From positions 1 through 44,980 of the forward strand of contig CAMJPM010000013.1 of the NCBI GenBank assembly GCA_946407725.1: a stretch of 44,980 nt of DNA. Reading direction: 5' to 3'. This stretch comes from an uncultured Lachnospiraceae bacterium (GTDB lineage Bacteria; Bacillota; Clostridia; Lachnospirales; Lachnospiraceae). Position numbers and translations under genes: made by a program. Shown piece by piece: positions 33,446 through 41,321 of the stretch. The number at the start of each line of letters is the position of its first letter. Position 1 is the stretch's first letter. Below the pieces are notes generated by a model. The model was not told the DNA's origin, ran no database searches, and saw only the letters and a program-made list of their open reading frames with translations.

Positions 33446-34996
33446 TCAGTCAATATCCGCCTTTGCGCGGACGATCTTTTTTGTGGAATTCTTTATGAAA
33501 GGATTCTTCCTTACAGTGAGGGCAGTGATGGTCCTGTAGCTTGGCTGGGTTTTATTATAGGCATTTATAATATCCTGGAGTTCTTTTGCCGCATCATCCG
33601 CTGATAGTCCTTTTCTCTCCATGACATCGGGATCAGGGTATATCCTGGCAAGAAGTCCGTTATTCTCCCCGGATATTACAACCTCGCCCACAAGCTCATT
33701 TGAAAGGAGGGTATTTTCAATTTCCTCAGGGGAGATGTTTTCCCCGTTACTTAAAATAATCAGGTTTTTCAGTCTTCCCGTGATAAAGAGATAGCCGTCC
33801 TCATCGAGATACCCCAGATCCCCGGTACGGAGCCACCCGTCAGAAAAGGCTTCTTCAGTTTCCTTCGGCATTTTGTAGTAGCCCTTCATTACATTGGAAC
33901 CCTTAACCTGAATCTCTCCGTCCACAAAGCGGATCTCCATGTTGGCAAGGACTTTACCTACGGAACCGGGTTTATTTCCCAGCTCACCGTTGGTGCTGAT
34001 GGTGGGAGAGCACTCCGACATTCCGTAGCCTTCGCATACCTGGACACCGTATTCCCCTAAAGCATTGATATAAAAGGGATCCAGATGGGCGCCGCCGGAG
34101 AATATCCTTTTGATGTTCTTTCCGAAAACCTCGGCAGCGATCTCTTCCTTTGGCTTGCTGCCTTCCGCAGCCTTAAGCCTCTTATAAATGGTCTCTATCA
34201 TGAGGGGGACCATTAAAAGTACCTGAGGCTCCACCATGGCAATATTCCGGAGCAGATGGAGCAGGGAGTCATTGATGTATATTGTGGCTGCCAGGGAAAA
34301 GCCCTTCATCCAGTCCATCACAAGGCAGTAGGCATGATGAACCGGAAGGACGGAAAGCATTGTGGTACCGGGTGAGAAGGACACTACCACGTTATCCACA
34401 TCATCATAAAGGTTTCTCTGGGTAAGCATTACCCCCTTACTCTTTCCGGTGGTGCCTGATGTGAAGATGATTGTACATACATCATCAGGGCCAGGCCTTT
34501 TTTCAGCCGGCAGTGAGGCATCGTCCGCTCCGTCCATCAGTTCATTTATGGATATGACCCCGTCACCGGCTCCCGCCGCATTGTCTGACAGCATAACCGT
34601 GAGCCTTAGTGCCGGACATTCAGCAAGGATCTTATCGAGATGGTCTTTTAGCTTCGGGCTGATCATCAGCACCTCGGAATCCGAGCGCCTGATAAGATCG
34701 CAGAGCTCCTCCACCGGAAGCATGGGATCTAAAGGTACCGCTGTCATCTTTGTACCAACTATCCCGAAATAAGCGCATATCCACTCATAACTCCCGGAAC
34801 CCAGAAGTGCGATATGGCTGCCTTCAAATCCCCGTTCCAGAAAGGCATGGGAGACCCGGAGCCTGTCGGAATTAAATTCCCGGTAGGTTTTTTCGGGAAT
34901 ATTCTTCTTCTCTATCCAGCGGATCGCCGGATTATCAGGATAATCCCGCACACTGTTTTCAAGAAAGCTGATTATGATATGTTCTTTATCTGACAT
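33446..34996 (-). CDS. AMP-dependent acyl ligase (ANL superfamily)
   Basis: From ATG 34996 (AAAGG 8 nt upstream) the product is 516 aa. Adenylate-forming motifs are intact: the P-loop FTSGTTGKSKG (178-188), VLPVHHAYC, the substrate-pocket GYGMSECSPTIS, WLRTGDLGYLDEDGYLFITG, the hinge region RLKNLIILSNGENISPEEIE and the C-terminal catalytic Lys in NSTKKIVR (about 507). The middle region resembles fatty-acid ligases more than amino-acid adenylation domains. With a free carrier protein gene directly upstream, it probably activates an acyl group and loads it on that carrier, although an acyl-CoA ligase cannot be excluded. It is the last gene of a four-gene unit. A set of four hairpins precedes its ribosome site. 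Confidence 0.88.
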   Translation of the reverse strand: MSDKEHIIISFLENSVRDYPDNPAIRWIEKKNIPEKTYREFNSDRLRVSHAFLERGFEGSHIALLGSGSYEWICAYFGIVGTKMTAVPLDPMLPVEELCDLIRRSDSEVLMISPKLKDHLDKILAECPALRLTVMLSDNAAGAGDGVISINELMDGADDASLPAEKRPGPDDVCTIIFTSGTTGKSKGVMLTQRNLYDDVDNVVVSFSPGTTMLSVLPVHHAYCLVMDWMKGFSLAATIYINDSLLHLLRNIAMVEPQVLLMVPLMIETIYKRLKAAEGSKPKEEIAAEVFGKNIKRIFSGGAHLDPFYINALGEYGVQVCEGYGMSECSPTISTNGELGNKPGSVGKVLANMEIRFVDGEIQVKGSNVMKGYYKMPKETEEAFSDGWLRTGDLGYLDEDGYLFITGRLKNLIILSNGENISPEEIENTLLSNELVGEVVISGENNGLLARIYPDPDVMERKGLSADDAAKELQDIINAYNKTQPSYRTITALTVRKNPFIKNSTKKIVRAKADID

Positions 34997-35009
34997 ACTC
35001 TGTACCTTT

Positions 35010-35134
35010 CCGCAGGCAGGAGTGCTATGTAACACATCTTTGATGTGTTACTATTAACAGGTCAGAGACCTGTTACATGCATCGGTGACGTGCCTGCCGC
35101 GGCACCGATGAAAGTTTGAAAGTATTACTTTCAA
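35010..35134 (-). promoter_or_regulatory. Structured 125-nt RNA region between carrier protein and ligase genes
   Basis: Four perfect stems follow each other. 35116-35134 is an inverted repeat TTGAAAGTA/TACTTTCAA. 35080-35087 pairs with 35103-35110 (CATCGGTG/CACCGATG). TAACAGGTC/GACCTGTTA lies at 35055-35075 with a 3-nt loop. GTAACACATC/GATGTGTTAC lies at 35029-35051 with a 3-nt loop. The loop of the second hairpin (CCTGCCGCGG, 35093-35102) is also complementary, with one bulge, to 35010-35020 next to the ligase ribosome site (35005-35011). A long-range pairing would close around two hairpins and could mask that site. Confidence 0.8.
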
Positions 35135-35137
35135 GCT

Positions 35138-35374
35138 TTACTCCTCCATACGTGAGTTGAAGTAATCCAGTGCTTCTCCGACGGTTGTTATCTTCAAAGC
35201 CTCCTCTTCTTCAAGCTCGATATCGAAATTGTCTTCCAGATCCCCGAGAAAAGTCATAAAGGACAGGGAATTAAAGTTCAGATCCTCCCTGAAGCTCATA
35301 TCCCTTGTAAGGTTTTCCGCAGGAATATCGCAGTAATTTGACACCAGTTCCAGAAATTCTCTTTCTTTATTCAT
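35138..35374 (-). CDS. Acyl/peptidyl carrier protein
   Basis: The 78-aa acidic four-helix protein has the phosphopantetheine attachment Ser36 in NFNSLSFM, replacing the usual DSL. Length and pattern (FREDLNFNSLSF, LEDNFDIELEEEE, TVGEALDYF) fit the ACP family. It is separate from any fatty-acid synthase genes and lies between a condensation-like gene and an AMP-dependent ligase, so it is likely a dedicated carrier for that pathway. No phosphopantetheinyl transferase is in the window. AGGAGG precedes the start. Confidence 0.92.
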   Translation of the reverse strand: MNKEREFLELVSNYCDIPAENLTRDMSFREDLNFNSLSFMTFLGDLEDNFDIELEEEEALKITTVGEALDYFNSRMEE

Positions 35375-35395
35375 TTTTACCTTGCCTCCTGATAA

Positions 35396-36787
35396 TTAAA
35401 TAGTACTGATGAGTTCCCCTATGGTTATATCCGGTTCATCCACACCCCGGAACATCATTTTCATCATGTAGTAGTAAAGGGTCTGCATGTCTTCATAGGT
35501 AAGGACGGCTTTCTGGTAATGATAATCAAAGATAAGCCCCCCGTCATTGCTGCTGTGAAGTACAGTAAGATATATTCTCTTTGTGGCGGCGCCGTTCGGA
35601 TACCATACGGAACGGATGTTTATACCCTTCAGGTGTTCATTCTGCATGCGGACAGGCATGGGCTGATATGTTAAGGACATGGAGATATATTCGGTGTCGT
35701 CCGGGGCATTGTACAGCTCTTTCAGCATTTTATCCACCTTTACGGGGTCATAATTGCAATGCATGTAAATGCGGTTCTGAACGTTCTGCATCTCGTAAAG
35801 AGCATCCAGAAATTCGGTATCCGGTGTGATAATTGTCCGGCAGGGGAAGGAAAGTACCCGGCTTCCTCCACAGGTCCACTCGGCATGGGTGGAGCGTCGG
35901 GAAACGAAATTTCTGAGCGTGATGTCATCCTGTCCCCCGTTGCACTTTGACAGGTAGGTGCGCATCACAAGGAGAATAAGGTTCGTCATTGAAACCCCCT
36001 GGTTTGCGCAGAAATCAAGAAGTGCCTGGGTGGGATGTGGTTCCAGATGGAAGTCTGCCACTCCCACGGAACGGTCATTCACTTCCACATCCGCAGCCCT
36101 TAAGGATTTATCACCATGCCTTTTTCTGCTCTCCTGCAGGATCTTCGGTCCCTTTATGTCAGAATAAATAGGCTCTCCGTTCTCGGTAAGGTAGTCATGC
36201 CAGAATTTCTCGTCCTTAGCCCGCCGCTTCTCATTATTTGCTTTTTCGAGATCGATCTTCAGCACTTCTTCAAAGGATGCGAGGGGCTCCGGATAGGGAG
36301 AACCGAAACGGTAATGGCAGTAGAGCTCCATTATGTCGTTTATCATTACTATAAGACCGGAGGAATCAGTGAGCCTGTGGTCGATATGAATATAGATACC
36401 GTTATATCCTTCGGGCATTTTCACCATCGTGAATTCTACCATGGGAATATCGGGCTCATTATACTCCTCATATGTCTTTTGCTGAAGGACAGCATCCGCT
36501 TCCTGCATGGACATGCCTGAAAGATCCAGGAACGGTATGTCCCTGGGGTCATTGTCTGCAATGTACTGCATCACGTTCCCGTCCTTATCAGGAGCGGTGA
36601 ACCTCAGGCGGAGGCAGTCCGCTCTTTTTATTTCCTCCTCGATACACTGCTTCAGGAGACCGAATTTGATCTCAGTCTGCAGTCCGGAAAAAATACTGAT
36701 ATTACAACACCTTTGAGTTCCTGTTTCCCTGATTGGCAGATATTGCAGCATCTGCCCTACGTTCAGGGGATATAGTTTTTTACTCAT
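35396..36787 (-). CDS. Stand-alone condensation-domain-like acyltransferase
   Basis: The 463-aa protein has the fold of nonribosomal peptide synthetase condensation domains or related acyltransferases. The catalytic motif HHxxxDG appears as DHRLTDS (136-142), keeping the general-base His137 and structural Asp141 but not the first His or the Gly. An N-terminal LNVGQMLQYL resembles the C1 motif, and SMTNLILLVMRTYLSKCNGG and FPCRTII match later motifs. Such enzymes join a carrier-bound acyl group to an amine or alcohol. With the adjacent carrier and ligase it may form a dissociated, single-step synthesis system. A strong AGAAGGAGG lies before the ATG. It lies 87 nt after the hydrolase gene. Confidence 0.85.
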   Translation of the reverse strand: MSKKLYPLNVGQMLQYLPIRETGTQRCCNISIFSGLQTEIKFGLLKQCIEEEIKRADCLRLRFTAPDKDGNVMQYIADNDPRDIPFLDLSGMSMQEADAVLQQKTYEEYNEPDIPMVEFTMVKMPEGYNGIYIHIDHRLTDSSGLIVMINDIMELYCHYRFGSPYPEPLASFEEVLKIDLEKANNEKRRAKDEKFWHDYLTENGEPIYSDIKGPKILQESRKRHGDKSLRAADVEVNDRSVGVADFHLEPHPTQALLDFCANQGVSMTNLILLVMRTYLSKCNGGQDDITLRNFVSRRSTHAEWTCGGSRVLSFPCRTIITPDTEFLDALYEMQNVQNRIYMHCNYDPVKVDKMLKELYNAPDDTEYISMSLTYQPMPVRMQNEHLKGINIRSVWYPNGAATKRIYLTVLHSSNDGGLIFDYHYQKAVLTYEDMQTLYYYMMKMMFRGVDEPDITIGELISTI

Positions 36788-36874
36788 TGAACCTCCTTCT
36801 CCATTTCATTCCTTTGTTAATGAGATTCCTTTTCTACGCCTGCCCCCCCGGCAGCCTGGAATGAACATCAAACC

Positions 36875-38161
36875 TTATTTATAATGCCGTTCCACATCCT
36901 TTGCTTCCACCGACGCTATGGCTTTCGCCGCCATTTCAGAGGTTTCCCGGCTTATCTCGTGGCCGGTTTTTTTGGGAGTGTTTTTCCTAACCTTTTTCAT
37001 GATGCTGTCCCATCCGCCTATCCGCTGCTTAAAGAGCCATTCCCTTAAGCCTTCATCCTTGAAAAGAACTTCCCAGCAGAAATGGGCTGACTGCCAGAAT
37101 ACCTGTCCTTTAGGGTAAACGGTAAGGTTATATTTAACCCCAGCCTTATCAAATGCGGCTTTTGTGGGCTCCAGTGTATAGGAGGGAACTATCAGGGGAT
37201 CGTCCTCTGAGTGAAAGATCCATATAGGAACGCCCTTTAATTCCGAAGCCCGCATGGGATTTGCCGCTCCGCAGGCGCAGATAAGCCCGGCAAAAGCCTT
37301 GGGGTGTTCTTCTGCCATTACATATGCGCCAAACGCCCCGGATGATATGCCGATAAGATATATCCTTTTATCATCAATGCTGTATTCCTTCTGCAGTTTT
37401 TCCATGAGTTTCCAGAGCACTTTAAGCTGGGGCATGGGCCAGAAAGGTGAATCGGAATGTCCGGCGATAAACTGATTAAGTGTAGTCCAGTTGTCTTCAT
37501 TGTCATAGCGTATGGTACACTGGGGCGTAAGGACCAGGCACTCCCTGATGCCCTTTTCCGAGTCCTCAGCCCAGACGGTGGCCATTTCGGTCTTTTTAAG
37601 TACCGCCGAAATATGTTCCTCTCTCTCTCCTGTTCCGTGAAGTCCTATCACTATCGGATATTTTTTCTTCTTATTATAGTTTTTCGGAATATAAAGCTCG
37701 TAGGGCATATTGATCCCGAATTCTTCATCATAGAATTCTTCCTCCCGGAAAAGGGAGCGTATGGCAATATTTGATCTTCTCAGGATCCTGATATCATACG
37801 CCTTTCCACTGTCATACATATTGGAAGCTTCTATCCTGACATTAACGGTCAGATCCTCGTCGAAGCAGCTCTCCCTTTTATCAAGACGGATGATGTAGCC
37901 ATCGTAATAATCATAGTACGGTACCTCGGATCCTGAGATATAGTCTCCCATGGAGGAATCCAGATTTTCAAAGCCGAAGCGTCCGGCATCCCTGTCAGCG
38001 GTGATACGGATGTAATAATCAGGATCATATTCCAGCTTCAGAAGCACCCCGAAGCAGTCCGAAGGCACCTCAAAATCATAGGTATTCCTGTCGGGATCGA
38101 AAGTAATAAGACTGTCAAAGGATGTGTTTATTCTTGCGGTTATACCGGTAATTGGATTCAT
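36875..38161 (-). CDS. Alpha/beta hydrolase with N-terminal beta domain (esterase-like)
   Basis: The 428-aa protein has an N-terminal beta-sandwich-like region (1-130) and an alpha/beta hydrolase domain of the esterase D or prolyl-oligopeptidase kind. It starts at YELYIPKNYNKKKKYPIVI, with oxyanion-region GLHGTGER, nucleophile Ser273 in GISSGAFG, acid Asp320/321 in HSEDDPLIVP and His360 in SAHFCWE. There is no signal peptide, so it should act in the cytosol. It could release or trim the product of the following condensation/carrier/ligase genes, or it could be an independent feruloyl-type esterase. AAGGAG precedes the ATG and a promoter lies at 38194-38222. Confidence 0.85.
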   Translation of the reverse strand: MNPITGITARINTSFDSLITFDPDRNTYDFEVPSDCFGVLLKLEYDPDYYIRITADRDAGRFGFENLDSSMGDYISGSEVPYYDYYDGYIIRLDKRESCFDEDLTVNVRIEASNMYDSGKAYDIRILRRSNIAIRSLFREEEFYDEEFGINMPYELYIPKNYNKKKKYPIVIGLHGTGEREEHISAVLKKTEMATVWAEDSEKGIRECLVLTPQCTIRYDNEDNWTTLNQFIAGHSDSPFWPMPQLKVLWKLMEKLQKEYSIDDKRIYLIGISSGAFGAYVMAEEHPKAFAGLICACGAANPMRASELKGVPIWIFHSEDDPLIVPSYTLEPTKAAFDKAGVKYNLTVYPKGQVFWQSAHFCWEVLFKDEGLREWLFKQRIGGWDSIMKKVRKNTPKKTGHEISRETSEMAAKAIASVEAKDVERHYK

Positions 38162-38193
38162 ACTGTGCGCTCCTTATTTATAATAATAATACA

Positions 38194-38222
38194 ATTCTAC
38201 CCGAATTAAGAGTTATTTACAA
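38194..38222 (-). promoter_or_regulatory. Probable promoter of the hydrolase-condensation-carrier-ligase unit
   Basis: TTGTAA (38217-38222) and TAGAAT (38194-38199) on the minus strand, 17 bp apart, about 33 bp before the hydrolase ATG. Confidence 0.65.
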
Positions 38223-38291
38223 TAAACAGTTTTTCAAAAGAAGAAATCCCTTTGAATCCTTTTGAATCTCTGAACAGCAATCATGTTATCT

Positions 38292-38320
38292 TTGAAATCT
38301 GCCGGGATTCTTGATATACT
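38292..38320 (+). promoter_or_regulatory. Probable promoter of the MBG-domain protein gene
   Basis: TTGAAA (38292-38297) and TATACT (38315-38320) on the plus strand with a 17-bp spacer. The leader to ATG 38552 would be about 225 nt and includes the Big2-like relic. Confidence 0.6.
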
Positions 38321-38347
38321 TTATGTGGCACGCATAATTCATTATGA

Positions 38348-38509
38348 GTGGAACCGGCTGATAATAAACCGTTTTTTAAGTCAGGCTGGCCGTTTTGTTT
38401 CAAGAATGAGAAAGGAAAGCTCGTTGCCAGGAATGCCGGTACCTGTGATATCTATGCCATAGCCCAGGATGGGCAACTGGAAACCATAAAGCTTGTTGTT
38501 GTGGAATAA
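38348..38509 (+). pseudogene. Relic of a Big2-type Ig-like domain
   Basis: The frame open from a GTG at 38348 to TAA 38509 encodes ... FKNEKGKLVARNAGTCDIYA followed by IAQDGQLETIKLVVVE. This is the end of a bacterial Ig-like (Big2) domain as found at the C-terminus of clostridial surface proteins (K-G-K-L-V-A-x-x-A-G-T-C-x-I-Y-x-x-A-Q-x-G). No ribosome site or signal peptide remains. It is probably the 3' remnant of a lost surface protein gene that used the same promoter. Confidence 0.6.
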
Positions 38510-38551
38510 GGGTCGAATTCGCAGACAGGGATAGAAAAAAGGAGGTGTTTC

Positions 38552-40327
38552 ATGAGGGGTATGATTAAAAAGAGCTTTAGTAAAATGATAGCGATGTTTA
38601 TCGCTCTCAGTATGGTTTTGACGGTATTGCCATTGGGGGCGGATGGGCGGATCTATGCCGGAAATCAGCTGGAACCGCCGAAAGCCATAGCCATAGCCGC
38701 TAATTCCATAACTCTTGAACAGCATCAAGGATATATGTACAGGATGGATGACGGAGAATGGACGGAGAACAATGTGTTTACAGGCCTTCAGAAACAGACC
38801 TCCTACACTTTCTATCAGCGACAGGGGGAAGATGCCGGTACGGAGAGCAATGGAATCATAATAGTAACCTCCGACCATAACCATGAATGGGTCATTACTG
38901 CGGAAGGAAATACCATCACGGCGGAATGCAGGAACTCGGACGGAAACCATATTGGTGAAACGGCTTCATCCATAATCATCAACAAGCCGGAAAGAACGGT
39001 TTACGGTGGGAGCGGAAGTCCGGAAGCTACCCTCTCCGGAAGCATAGATAACGTACCGAATCCCGCAATAGTATATAAGAAAGACGGAGATCTCTTAAAC
39101 GGGGCGCCTGAAAATGCAGGAGAGTATACGGCAGAGATAACCATCGCAGGGACTACGGCTTCTGTTGAATATACGATTGAAAGGAAACCGGTTTCGTTAA
39201 AAGCGGATGACCTATACAAGTATGAAGGGGATAAAGACCCGGAACTGTCCGCTTCAGCGACAGGATTAACAGGAAACGATACGGTCACATATACAAGTAT
39301 CTTCCGTCAGGCCGGGGATGCTGCAGGAACCTATACTATCACTGTTACGGGCGATGAGATTCAGGGAAACTATAAGGTAACTTTTGAACCCGGCACCCTG
39401 ACCATAATTGAACGTCCCAAAGAGGAGAAGGGCGACGATCCAGATGACGAGCCGGAAGAAGAACCAACTCCCTCTCCCACGCCGGATCCGACTCCCTCGC
39501 CGACTCCCGAGCCAACACCTGCGCCCACGCCGGCTCCCAATCCAACGCCTGCACCCACGCCGGCTCCCGAGCCTGAGCTTCCCCCGGAACCCGAGGATCC
39601 CGTAATACCATCTCCCGATGTGGGGATAAGGATACCGACAATGTTCAGGCTGCTCAGAAAGGCGGGAGTAAAGAACGTCATCAGCGGTAATCAGATAGTC
39701 TTATACGCTCCGAGGGACACGATCAGCTTTAACGGCAGATCCCACATAAAGAAGGAAGGCGGATCTTCCACAAATAAGAAGATAGCAGATCTGACCATAA
39801 GCGTTGACGGCATCCCTGATGTCATTACTGAAAAGTATTATTATAAGAAGAACAAAAATGCTTCCAACGGAGCCTGTTATTATATCTCTTTGAAGGTGAA
39901 TAAGGGCAGTTCTGACTGGGCGCTGCTTTCAGATTCTGACAAGTCTTCCCTGAAGAAAGCGCTGAAGGACGCCAATAAGACGTTAAAGCAGAACAAGGTT
40001 TATTTTACCATACAGAAGCTTAATCTATCGGAATTTGAATTTGATAATACCACAAGTCAGAAGAACAATATGGTATTCCGCAGGAAGGATGGTTCAGGGG
40101 ACTGGCTGGCCGTTAAGCAGCATGGAGGAAAAAAGCACTACATCGAGAACCTGCAGATAAAAGAAAAGCACTCCTCCGGTTACCATGTGGAAGCGTTCAT
40201 TCAGGGTAAATCCTTTAAGATTTCCGGAAGCGAGTACAGCAAGTCTGAACAGGACGGAGGAATGACGATTACCGGAGCAGAGAATAACCTTACAGGTTCC
40301 GTGACAGGAAAACTCGCAGCGCAGTAG
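38552..40327 (+). CDS. Secreted MBG-domain protein with Pro-Thr-rich linker
   Basis: The 591-aa protein has a signal peptide (residues 1-36, KMIAMFIALSMVLTVLPLGA core). Two MBG-like beta domains follow (about 148-215 and 215-290; ending YKVTFEPGTLTIIER in the second). A Pro-rich linker (about 300-350) contains PTPSPTPDPTPSPTPEP-type repeats. The C-terminal 240 residues (from about IPSPDVGIRIPTMFRL) are a domain I do not recognise, rich in Lys and Ser. No sortase or membrane anchor is seen, so it may be released or loosely attached. It is the only intact plus-strand gene in the window, with a perfect AGGAGGTG before the ATG. Composition differs from its neighbours, and it lies among decayed genes. 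Confidence 0.85.
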   Translation: MRGMIKKSFSKMIAMFIALSMVLTVLPLGADGRIYAGNQLEPPKAIAIAANSITLEQHQGYMYRMDDGEWTENNVFTGLQKQTSYTFYQRQGEDAGTESNGIIIVTSDHNHEWVITAEGNTITAECRNSDGNHIGETASSIIINKPERTVYGGSGSPEATLSGSIDNVPNPAIVYKKDGDLLNGAPENAGEYTAEITIAGTTASVEYTIERKPVSLKADDLYKYEGDKDPELSASATGLTGNDTVTYTSIFRQAGDAAGTYTITVTGDEIQGNYKVTFEPGTLTIIERPKEEKGDDPDDEPEEEPTPSPTPDPTPSPTPEPTPAPTPAPNPTPAPTPAPEPELPPEPEDPVIPSPDVGIRIPTMFRLLRKAGVKNVISGNQIVLYAPRDTISFNGRSHIKKEGGSSTNKKIADLTISVDGIPDVITEKYYYKKNKNASNGACYYISLKVNKGSSDWALLSDSDKSSLKKALKDANKTLKQNKVYFTIQKLNLSEFEFDNTTSQKNNMVFRRKDGSGDWLAVKQHGGKKHYIENLQIKEKHSSGYHVEAFIQGKSFKISGSEYSKSEQDGGMTITGAENNLTGSVTGKLAAQ

Positions 40328-40374
40328 TATGACCAATAGACTGTTTTTCAATTTTTATGAGATGATGCCTGCTT

Positions 40375-40874
40375 ATGGATAATGAGAAAAGGCTGATCGC
40401 ATTCATGGGTGGAATGCTTGATTAGGAAAAGAACAGCAACTTCATAAGAGAGCTGGAAAAAGAAGGTCAAAAACAGGGATTTTTTGTTCTGGCTTTTAGT
40501 TTTTCTGAGACTACCATCTGGGATCAGGACAGGGATAACTGCGAGCTCAAACTGATCGATCTGTGTGGTCATCTGGATATCTGTGCCATCATCGTGCAAC
40601 TGGAATTTATCAAAAATGAATATCTGGTTGTAGCTATTAACGAGCCGGGAAAAAGAAAGGGTATTCCCGTTATCGCAATGGAGAAATATCTTCCAGGCAG
40701 AATAAATGTTACTATGCGCTATAAAGATAATTTCAAGGCGATAGTACGTCATGTCATCGATGTACACGGCTGCCGCAGGATCACAACGAAAGTCTTGATG
40801 TCCAGTCGCTCTTTGACCGGGCCGACGAAGCCATGTATGCTGATAAAAAGGCGCGAAAAGCTGCGAGGCAATAA
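40375..40874 (+). pseudogene. Decayed periplasmic-binding-like / GGDEF gene
   Basis: From ATG 40375 the frame reads MDNEKRLIAFMGGMLD, then an in-frame TAG, then continues with NFIRELEKEGQKQGFFVLAF, IPVIAMEKYLPGRINVTMRY and HVIDVHGCRRI, typical of a LacI-type sugar-binding domain. The sequence then jumps, in another frame, to SLFDRADEAMYADKKARKAA, the last helix of a GGDEF domain. The middle of the gene (binding-domain end and most of GGDEF) is deleted. Such substrate-binding/GGDEF cyclases are common in Lachnospiraceae. It cannot make an active product. Confidence 0.75.
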
Positions 40875-40877
40875 TTT

Positions 40878-40899
40878 ACAAGGGGGATTTATCCCTTGA
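40878..40899. terminator. Hairpin between converging genes
   Basis: CAAGGG and CCCTTG pair around an 8-nt loop, with GGGA/TCCC as an alternative register. It separates the plus-strand relic and the minus-strand ORF that ends at 40909. There is no clear T-run on either side. Confidence 0.35.
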
Positions 40900-40908
40900 A
40901 GCAGGCAC

Positions 40909-41280
40909 TTATTTCTTCAGATTATCCCTGTAGATCTTTATATTATAGGGTATCACCATCTTTATTCCCTCACGGCCCTTTTCATGAACGTCTTCATGCT
41001 TTTCATAATCATAACCGTAGGACATCAGAATACTCTTAAGAATTGAATTATCCCATGCATTGACCTTTTTAACTACTGCATCATACTGCTTCCTGTCTTT
41101 CTTCTCCAATTCTTCAAGCCCTGCTTTGAGCTCCGGTAAAATCCTGTTTTCTTTCATAACATTACTGATCATACAGAGCTTTATGTTAGTTTCGCTGATT
41201 TTCTTTACCGTGTACTTATTCTCAAGTTTTTCAGGAGAATCTATTGCGCTAAGCTCATCCGGAGAAAGGGGCTCCGGCAT
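40909..41280 (-). CDS. Hypothetical protein, 123 aa, likely a 5'-truncated gene
   Basis: I do not recognise this protein. It is helical and highly charged (LEELEKKDRKQYDAVVKKVN). The ATG at 41280 has no good ribosome site. The frame remains open for about 44 codons upstream with protein-like sequence (NYKEAVLSNNKEKIKEIS), overlapping the 3' end of the adjacent membrane-protein gene in another frame, but contains no ATG, GTG or TTG. An AAGGAGG at about 41349-41355 lacks a start codon after it. This suggests the N-terminus was lost, or that the gene begins with a non-standard codon. Confidence 0.45.
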   Translation of the reverse strand: MPEPLSPDELSAIDSPEKLENKYTVKKISETNIKLCMISNVMKENRILPELKAGLEELEKKDRKQYDAVVKKVNAWDNSILKSILMSYGYDYEKHEDVHEKGREGIKMVIPYNIKIYRDNLKK

Positions 41281-41321
41281 TTTCTTCAGTACGTTCTCAG
41301 TAAATTCACGGCTTATTTCCT

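Larger units (their letters stand above)
38162..38551. other. Divergent intergenic region with two promoters and a gene relic
   Basis: Apart from a short relic of a Big2-like domain (38348-38509), this stretch holds no gene. It contains divergent promoters for the hydrolase unit (minus) and the secreted MBG-domain protein (plus), with about 70 bp between the two -35 boxes. That spacer is AT-rich with near-repeats (CCTTTGAATC, CTTTTGAATC). Confidence 0.65.

Noticed and set aside
36788-36874. GC-rich hairpin between hydrolase and condensation-like genes
   Set aside because: Only a 5-bp stem around a G-run can be formed and no T-run follows; not convincing as a terminator.
38381-38950. Minus-strand ORF (189 codons) opposite the MBG-domain gene
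   Set aside because: It overlaps the signal peptide and promoter side of a well-supported plus-strand gene, and its product has no recognisable features.
39345-39681. Minus-strand Gly/Val-rich ORFs opposite the Pro-Thr linker
   Set aside because: Repeats of CCN and ACN codons give open antisense frames; there is no start signal.
40348-40767. Minus-strand ORF (139 codons) opposite the decayed GGDEF gene
   Set aside because: The plus strand carries clear sensor-domain and GGDEF remnants, so this frame is a shadow.
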